A stretch of 19,944 bases of DNA, from positions 1 to 19,944 of the forward strand of contig JAEWAU010000106.1 of NCBI GenBank assembly GCA_023391535.1. Reading direction: 5' to 3'. Below, in pieces: positions 14,683-19,944 of this stretch (its first letter is position 1; every line of letters begins with the position of its first letter). This DNA is from Bacillota bacterium. GTDB taxonomy: Bacteria; Bacillota; Clostridia; Oscillospirales; Ethanoligenentaceae. Position numbers and translations under genes: made by a program. Below the pieces are notes generated by a model that saw nothing but the letters and a program-made list of their open reading frames with translations, was not told where the DNA came from and made no database searches.

Positions 14683-15384
14683 ATGGATGATATTACAATT
14701 GATAGAATTATTACTTGGTATCAAGACGAAACCAGGTATAGCAAAATCGATCTATTCAGGCAAAGAGTAGAGCGTTCGTTCTCATGTACACCCTCTTTAA
14801 ATAGAGGCGTTTTGCCGATAATTCATTCTGTTAAAACTCGAATGAAAGATCCAGATCATTTGCGTGATAAACTCGAGCGGAAATGGGACAAGTTTTCCAC
14901 GGCTTTTCGCGAAGCGCAAACTTCAGAACAATGTTTAAAATGTATTACCGACTTGGCCGGTGTCCGCATCTTGCATTTATATTTGGAACAGTTTGAACCA
15001 CTACACAAATTTATATTAGATCAAGTTATCGAAGGAGAATGGTTTTTCGTTGAAGAGCCGAAAGCATTTACGTGGGATATTGATACTCAAAGATTTCTTT
15101 TAAAGCTTGGCTTGCATTGTGAGGTTCGTGATACATATTATACAAGCGTACACTATGTCGTAAGCCCAAATCCTAGCAGTTGGATAACCTGTGAAATACA
15201 AATTCGAACATTGTTTGAGGAAATATGGGGCGAGATTGATCACTCAATCAACTATCCACATCAGACGCAAAGTATTGCTTGTAAAGAACAATTAAGAGTA
15301 TTGTCAAAGTTAGCTTCAACCGGTACTCGACTAGCTAGCTCAATCTTTAAGAGTATCGAAGAGTACAATACTTTGAACCACTAG
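14683..15384 (+). CDS. Stand-alone RelA/SpoT-type nucleotide synthetase (small alarmone synthetase-like)
   Basis: A 233-aa protein consisting of a single RelA/SpoT synthetase domain without the HD hydrolase, TGS or ACT domains of long Rel proteins. Motifs line up with active enzymes. R53-x-K55 and K63 lie in the RMKDPDHLRDK region; the magnesium-binding D90 lies in TDLAGVR; Y153 and H157 in YYTSVHY stack and contact the substrate; E171 lies in CEIQIRT; W182 and H187 follow. The enzyme is therefore probably active. It may make (p)ppGpp or a related alarmone, or modify tRNA as toxic small synthetases do. The start follows the ATPase stop by 8 bases, with AGGTGG overlapping that stop. The operon ends at a perfect 18-bp inverted repeat. 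Without a hydrolase domain, control by the partner ATPase is the natural hypothesis, but this is inference. Confidence 0.87.
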   Translation: MDDITIDRIITWYQDETRYSKIDLFRQRVERSFSCTPSLNRGVLPIIHSVKTRMKDPDHLRDKLERKWDKFSTAFREAQTSEQCLKCITDLAGVRILHLYLEQFEPLHKFILDQVIEGEWFFVEEPKAFTWDIDTQRFLLKLGLHCEVRDTYYTSVHYVVSPNPSSWITCEIQIRTLFEEIWGEIDHSINYPHQTQSIACKEQLRVLSKLASTGTRLASSIFKSIEEYNTLNH

Positions 15385-15411
15385 CTGTCTATAATTTTCG
15401 TTATTTGAAAT

Positions 15412-15456
15412 ATTTATAAGGAGGATGGTAAACATCTCACCATCCTCCTTATAAAT
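15412..15456. terminator. Perfect 18-bp inverted repeat between convergent rel and recombinase genes
   Basis: 15412-15429 pairs exactly with 15439-15456 around loop AAACATCTC. It lies 28 bp after the rel stop and touches the stop codon of the facing recombinase gene. The outer A/T-rich ends give modest U-tracts in both directions, so a shared bidirectional terminator is the simplest reading. Because it abuts the recombinase gene, a recombination site cannot be excluded. Confidence 0.65.
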
Positions 15457-17033
15457 CAGCTGACCTTACTCCAACACTTGCACACGTCTTTCCGTCCAAT
15501 GTCGCTGTCAAATTGGTAGGCGGCATCGTTCTGCGGTAACGCGACTTTAAAGTGAACGTCGATTCTGTCCCGATAAACAACGACGCGTTCCACATATTGG
15601 TCAATCATTCGCTTGATTTCGGGCATGTTTCGGTCGTGCACATGGCGCTTCATTACGGAAAAATAGGAACGAATCATATCCTCGGTGAAACAGGGGGAAT
15701 CCTTGGCCGAATCCAGTTGTTCCATTCGATAGGTCAAATCCCCTCTTCGTTTTTCAAGCTCCTGCATCTTCTGCCTGAAAACATCCTGATACATGCCGTT
15801 GGTAATCGCCGTTACAATGTTACCGATTTGCTTCGATACCTCGTCCAATTGCGATTGAAGAGCCTTACGTTCCTCTGCCGCGTGACTGTTGGAATTGCTT
15901 TGGTATTGGTTGATCTTCTTAACAAGAACCGGAATGATCTCATCATTCAACAGATTCCGTTCCAACTGTTGAATCACGAATGCCTCCACATATTCCCGGC
16001 GAACTTCCTTATTGTTGCACTGTTTGGTTCGGTCCCGTTTATTGCAGCGGTAGCTCATATATTTGGACTTCCCGGCTTGGGCCACGCGGGCGTTTCCGTT
16101 CATCAGGCAGCCGCATTCGCCGCAGTATATCCTTCCCGAAAGCAGATAGACTTCCTTTGCCTTGTAAGCGGCGGGCATTTTCCGGTTGATTGCCAAACGC
16201 TGTTGGGCCTTGTCGAACAATTCACGGGAAACGATAGCCGGAATGCCGTCTTTCATGGTAATTACCTGATCCTGCGGCTTGAGGCGATGATGATTGCGGA
16301 TACCCTTGGAATTACGCGCCGTTGCCGCATTGTAGACGAAATCGCCCTTGTATTTCGGATTCTTCAACAACTCGTGGATGCTGTTTTTGCCGAAAGGCTG
16401 ATCCTTTTTGGTATGATAGCCGTAAGCATTTAATTCGTTGATGATTTTTTTATATCCCCAGCCCTTGTTCGCGTACAGATCAAAAATCATGCGGATAATG
16501 ACGGCCTCTTCTTCGTTGATGGAATATGTATGATCCGGATTCACATCGTATCCAAGCGCGGGCGTTCCCCCGTTATGTAAGCAATGGTAGGCATTTTCCT
16601 TCATGCCCTTCTGGACTTCACGGGCAAGGTTGCGTGAATAAAATTGGTTCATTCCCAGAATAATCATCTTCATCAGTTCGCCTTCGGGGGAATTGTCAAG
16701 CTGTTCGGTCACGGAGATAAGCTCGACGCCGTAGTCACGCAATTCCTGTTCATACTTCATAGTATCCGCTGCCGAACGCGAAAAGCGGTCGAGTTTATGG
16801 ACAATAACCACTTCGAACTTTCCCTGTTTGGCTTCTTCAATCATGCGCAGAAATTCCGTTCGCTGGGAAATACTTCTTCCGCTTTTCGCCTTATCCGCGT
16901 AGGATTCGACAATTTGAAAACCCTTCTGATCGGCATAAAAATCAATCGCCCGCAATTGGGCTGTGATGCTGTCCTCGCGCTGCATTTCGGAACTAAACCG
17001 GGCGTATGCAGCCGCCCTTCTTAAACATTCCAC
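15456..17033 (-). CDS. Large serine recombinase (integrase of the mobile element)
   Basis: Site-specific recombinase that integrates or excises an element through a serine-linked intermediate. With the start at 17033 it has 525 aa. The catalytic domain (about 1-140) contains YARFSSEMQ with nucleophile S14 and KLDRFSRS with R83 and R86. A recombinase domain (about 155-265) follows, then a zinc ribbon with C304, C307, C330 and C339. A coiled-coil region (about 370-460) precedes the C-terminal tail. This is the full architecture of transposon/phage-type large serine recombinases. I prefer the GTG at 17033 because GGAG at 17043-17046 is nine bases upstream; the in-frame TTG at 17048 has poor spacing. 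GC content is intermediate between the ATPase-Rel pair and the chromosome. The element's attachment sites cannot be defined from this window. Confidence 0.93.
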   Translation of the reverse strand: MECLRRAAAYARFSSEMQREDSITAQLRAIDFYADQKGFQIVESYADKAKSGRSISQRTEFLRMIEEAKQGKFEVVIVHKLDRFSRSAADTMKYEQELRDYGVELISVTEQLDNSPEGELMKMIILGMNQFYSRNLAREVQKGMKENAYHCLHNGGTPALGYDVNPDHTYSINEEEAVIIRMIFDLYANKGWGYKKIINELNAYGYHTKKDQPFGKNSIHELLKNPKYKGDFVYNAATARNSKGIRNHHRLKPQDQVITMKDGIPAIVSRELFDKAQQRLAINRKMPAAYKAKEVYLLSGRIYCGECGCLMNGNARVAQAGKSKYMSYRCNKRDRTKQCNNKEVRREYVEAFVIQQLERNLLNDEIIPVLVKKINQYQSNSNSHAAEERKALQSQLDEVSKQIGNIVTAITNGMYQDVFRQKMQELEKRRGDLTYRMEQLDSAKDSPCFTEDMIRSYFSVMKRHVHDRNMPEIKRMIDQYVERVVVYRDRIDVHFKVALPQNDAAYQFDSDIGRKDVCKCWSKVS

Positions 17034-17085
17034 ATTTATGCGCTCCAATCCTTATTTTCAAAGATAATATATATTTGATAAATAG

Positions 17086-17119
17086 GCCTTACACGGAAGG
17101 CTAAGCTTTCGTGTAAGGC
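17086..17119. terminator. Stem-loop between the 55-aa gene and the recombinase gene
   Basis: GCCTTACACGGAA (17086-17098) pairs with TTTCGTGTAAGGC (17107-17119), with one G-T pair and an 8-base loop. It lies just after the stop of the 55-aa gene and just ahead of the recombinase gene. The U-tract on the minus strand is weak (TATTTATC), so termination is uncertain; the dyad could also serve as a protein-binding site. Confidence 0.5.
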
Positions 17120-17133
17120 GGTTGCTTTCATAA

Positions 17134-17301
17134 TCAAGCGGATTCTTTCATGGCGGCACAAATGGCCTCGGCTAACGGTAGTATAAATTCTTCAATTTCT
17201 TCATTAGATGTGGGATGCTGCTCAGTACAGTATGTGGTGCAACGGTCTGTATTCAAAGGTAACGCGCTGCGGCCAATCTCGGAACAAAGCCTATAGATCA
17301 A
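17134..17301 (-). CDS. Small protein of unknown function encoded beside the recombinase (55 aa)
   Basis: Unrecognised. GAGGAGG lies seven bases before a TTG at 17301, which sets the start; longer in-frame forms lack a ribosome site. The 55-aa protein has a central CTTYC motif and an acidic helical second half (EEIEEFILPLAEAI). No membrane segment is evident. It lies between the primase remnant and the recombinase gene on the same strand, as small accessory genes of integrative elements often do. It could be a recombination directionality factor or regulator by position alone, but no sequence evidence shows this. Confidence 0.55.
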   Translation of the reverse strand: MIYRLCSEIGRSALPLNTDRCTTYCTEQHPTSNEEIEEFILPLAEAICAAMKESA

Positions 17302-17334
17302 GGAACCGCCTCCTCGTAAAAATTTGAGAGAATG

Positions 17335-17379
17335 GCGACGGCGCAAATCCCAGGCTGGACCTAAACTTTACGCCGTCGC
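17335..17379. repeat. 9-bp inverted repeat with long loop between primase and small gene
   Basis: GCGACGGCG (17335-17343) is exactly complementary to CGCCGTCGC (17371-17379), with a 27-base spacer. It begins just after the primase stop and ends 33 bp before the TTG start of the small gene on the minus strand. It may be an mRNA hairpin separating the two genes or a binding site. Confidence 0.45.
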
Positions 17380-17385
17380 GTCGGT

Positions 17386-19771
17386 TTACAATTTTCTTAG
17401 CGTCACGATTTTGCTGTCGTGGTCATAACCGGTTTCGTAGAAGATACCTTCCGCTTCCAGATTAGAGCGAATTTCCTTCATTTTTCTTGAAAGCACGGCA
17501 GGTGCCTTAGGTAATGAGCCGTCTTTAGGGTTGATGGACAACTCATATGCCATCGCTTTGATATGCTCGTATAGTTCCGCCCATGTACCCTTCCAATGAA
17601 ATCCGTTTTGCCTCTTCAGAAAAGCCATAAGGCACTCTGCCAATCCATTACCATTTAAAGGTTCCCGTTGGGCTTTTCGAATGTTGTCGAAATAAGCATC
17701 ACGGAATATTTTGTAATCGAGTCCCATGCCCATCGCAATTGCACAGCCCCAACGCATAAAATCGGCCATTCGCGGCAAAGAATCGAATTTTAGCTGGTCA
17801 ATAAAGCCCAGTGCCTTCGATAGCGCGTTAAAACAACAGCCGAGTATTTGCGGCAAATCTTTTTGAAATTCTGACCAGACATAAGCATCGGTTTGACGCT
17901 CGTTTTCGGGAATGCGTTCCAGTTCAATAAGCAGAGCGCGGTCTAAAAGATCGGGCTGGTCTGCGATGACATTTATACCATTGCAGGCGACACAGTTTTT
18001 TAGGCTTAGCGTAACTCCTTCACCATCGGTATACAATTTCCGCTTCATGTATTTCCCGCCCGTCGTTGCCATGCACAGCAGATCGGATTTGTCATGGTCA
18101 AGCATCCTTAAATTATCGAAAGCAACAAAGTAGCTTTGGCTCAGAACAACGGCAAGATCCTCCTTGGTTTTGGGAATGGCAAGCAGGTCGCTTACGGAGG
18201 GGGAAACGATCTGCTGGATTATTCGCATGCTAGTCGATTTTGCAGAGCCTTTTTCGCCGTGAATGATTAAGATCGGATGGCCTATCTGTTCAAGAAAGCA
18301 TGAAACGATATAGACCGCCAATAAAACACTTTCCTGCTCGTTTTTGACTCTGAAATGCTGGGTGATGTAATCGAGCAAATCACAAGGGTCAGCTGAGAGA
18401 TCGGGTAATATTTGGGCTTTCAGATTGGCGTCTTTGATAAAGCATACGGGAATATTTTCGCCGGATATGGCGCAGCTAGTACTACTTATCCGTACGGTTT
18501 GAAAGTGCGGGTCGCATAAATCATAGAACAGGGAGCCGTTTTCAAAGGCAACGCGCTTATGTATCAGTCGTATGTCGTGAGATGTCTTTCCGAACATATC
18601 CAGGGTCTCTGCAACCTGTCGGAGAATATCCTTTCCAATGGCCTTTCGACAGGAGTTATAGTACAGACTGCGAAGGAATAAGCACACGCTATCGCTTTCG
18701 GCATTGACTGTACACTTTTTGCCGTCGTCATTATATGAAACGTATGCATGGTGTTCAGTGTCCCTGAAGAACTCCATATTTCTGGTGGCTAGATCTAACA
18801 GCGTATCAGCTGCCGATTTTTCGGCTTTTTGCTGTTTTTGCGGAACAAGTGGCGAATGTGGCGGATATAATTTGAAGAGAGAATCAAGGTCGTTGCCTTG
18901 GCAGGAATTATGGTGGCACTTCGCCATCAACCCTCCATCTGGGAAACGTGTGACAAATGCCGAACCATTTTTATGCTCACCGTTCCACGGGCACACATCA
19001 AAGACGAATAGCTCCCGGCCATCACCTTCAATTTTTTTTGTAAAATTTAGGTTGTAAGAATTCAGCCAATCCTCTACAGTGTAGATGTCAGTATTAGAGA
19101 CTTTAGAAATGGCAGAAGCAGTTTTTACAGCGATTAACGATTTAATAAATGAAATGTCATTAACAGTGATAGATTCGGGAACGGATATTATTTTTGAATA
19201 TCGATAAGAACGTTCCGGAATGTTTTCTCCTTTGCAGGAAAGGCACCCAAATAGTTTCACAATACGCGCCGGGTTATAAGTGGTAAGATCGATGTCAACG
19301 TCGTTGTCTGTAAATTTATCTGATAAGTGTTTCAGTGTAGCTCTCAGAACGGTGACATTTTCCTTCGTGTTTTCCAAATCCACGCGGTAATCTAAATTAT
19401 ATCCATTGCCGCTGAAACTGAAAACAGGGTCGGTGATACCGTGACTATCGAGATAGGTTCGTATTTCCAACGCCTTTTTTTGGGAGTAATCAACTTCCGA
19501 TTGAGTTGCCTGTACACCAGTGGGGCGCTTCGGGTCTAAATCGATGTGTAACCATTGGATACGCTCAATATCCGAATCTTTTGTCGTGGTTTTCGCGTAA
19601 GGTGTAAGTTTTGAATCGCTGCGCGCTATACATGCATCCGTTGGAGGGTTGAGGGTCATGTAGATGGAACTAGTGATGAGATTTTGGGTGCTTAGAGCTG
19701 TCAAAAGCCTTACGATGCTTATAGAATTATTTCGAAAGTAGCCGCTGATAATGCCTTTGGAAGTGTGCAAC
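17386..19771 (-). pseudogene. Primase-polymerase/helicase, 5' end removed by IS21 insertion
   Basis: Replication protein of the mobile element joining an archaeo-eukaryotic primase (AEP) domain to a P-loop helicase. Residue numbers follow the open frame reading in from the IS, which starts with a GTG at 19821. AEP motif I is HIDLDP (D94, D96), motif II is SGNGYN (137-142) and motif III is VDIDLTTYNPARI (175-187). A probable zinc-binding segment (C277, H283, C302, C307) follows. The helicase-like domain has Walker A GEKGSAKST (522-530) and Walker B FVAFDN (D569). About the first 17 residues of the frame come from the IS end, so the native N-terminus is missing. I estimate a few tens of residues lost, because similarity to the family begins abruptly at the GIISGYF segment. 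Motif II normally ends in histidine; here it is asparagine, which may further impair the primase. A shortened protein from an internal start such as M55 is conceivable, but no good ribosome site was seen. Confidence 0.75.
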
Positions 19772-19944
19772 TGTAATCGCCGGAGTATAATTGACCCAAA
19801 ACGCCGGAGGAATTGACCCACTCAAGAATAACGGCTACCATGGCTTAAAGAAACGCCATGGAGGTAGGCCGAATGTTGAGGAGTGGAACAATTCTCATGA
19901 TACGGGAAAAAGCACAGGACGGGAAAAGCGCCTACGCCATCGGT
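19772..19944 (+). mobile_element. IS21-family insertion sequence, left end (continues beyond window)
   Basis: The terminus starts near 19772 with TGTAATCGCCGG. Two tandem related motifs, CGCCGGAGTATAATTGACCC (19778-19797) and CGCCGGAGGAATTGACCC (19802-19819), follow; repeated terminal motifs of this kind are typical of IS21 ends, where the transposase binds. The istA reading frame begins at 19873. CCATGG occurs at 19838-19843 and again at 19856-19861 just before the gene. The exact outer base and the target-site duplication cannot be confirmed without the other end. Confidence 0.75.
19873..19944 (+). CDS. istA: IS21 transposase IstA, N-terminal fragment (runs off the window)
   Basis: Only the first 24 codons are visible. 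GGAGG (19860-19864) lies eight bases before the ATG. The peptide, beginning MLRSGTILMIREKAQDGKS, matches the start of the N-terminal helix-turn-helix of IS21-family IstA. IstA is the DDE transposase that works with the ATPase IstB. The remainder and istB are expected to the right of the window. Confidence 0.75.
   Translation, partial: MLRSGTILMIREKAQDGKSAYAIG

Noticed and set aside
13574..15384. Plasmid partition locus
   Set aside because: No ParB-like gene or parS-type repeats accompany the ParA protein; the partner is a RelA/SpoT domain protein.
1..19944. CRISPR array or rRNA genes
   Set aside because: No regularly spaced repeat series and no rRNA signature segments were seen on either strand.

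Overview
The window is a GC-rich bacterial chromosome segment (about 1-13480) followed by an AT-richer accessory island (about 13481-19944). The housekeeping gene content, strong Shine-Dalgarno sequences, frequent TTG starts, a BirA without an N-terminal HTH and a YitT/DUF2179 membrane protein suggest a GC-rich Clostridia member (Bacillota), possibly an Oscillospiraceae/Ruminococcaceae-like gut organism. This assignment is an inference from gene style; no rRNA or other taxonomic marker is present.

Chromosomal part. Two small unrecognised genes lie on the minus strand (159-878) behind an unusually structured 3' region. On the plus strand follow a YfcE-type phosphodiesterase, biotin-protein ligase, the GTPase/ATPase YchF and a histidine phosphatase. 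Endonuclease III (nth) is convergent with the phosphatase across a strong shared terminator. From 5418 to 7193 there is almost no protein-coding sequence. It contains a near-consensus promoter (5777-5805), about 780 bp without a convincing long ORF but with many local stems, and a strong terminator (6548-6583). I read this as a candidate large structured non-coding RNA, possibly with a 30-codon leader ORF. A 54-codon gene faces it. Next comes glyA behind its own promoter and a leader with an internal terminator. Then follow a PhzF-family isomerase, rarA, a YitT-type membrane protein, a 51-codon membrane protein, a maltose O-acetyltransferase-type enzyme, and tRNA-Leu(CAA) with its own promoter and terminator.

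Accessory part. Base composition and codon use change abruptly just after the tRNA-Leu terminator. First is a two-gene operon: a ParA/MinD-type ATPase translationally close-coupled to a stand-alone RelA/SpoT-type nucleotide synthetase. It has its own promoter and ends at a perfect 18-bp inverted repeat. I consider this pair the best candidate for an undescribed system (toxin-antitoxin or anti-phage). Facing it are a large serine recombinase, a 55-codon protein of unknown function, and a primase-polymerase/helicase. The 5' end of the primase gene is cut off by the left end of an IS21-family insertion sequence, whose istA gene starts at 19873 and runs out of the window. The recombinase and replication genes look like the core of an integrative element with a damaged replication gene, and the ParA-Rel pair looks like cargo beside it. 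The far boundary of the island is outside the window.
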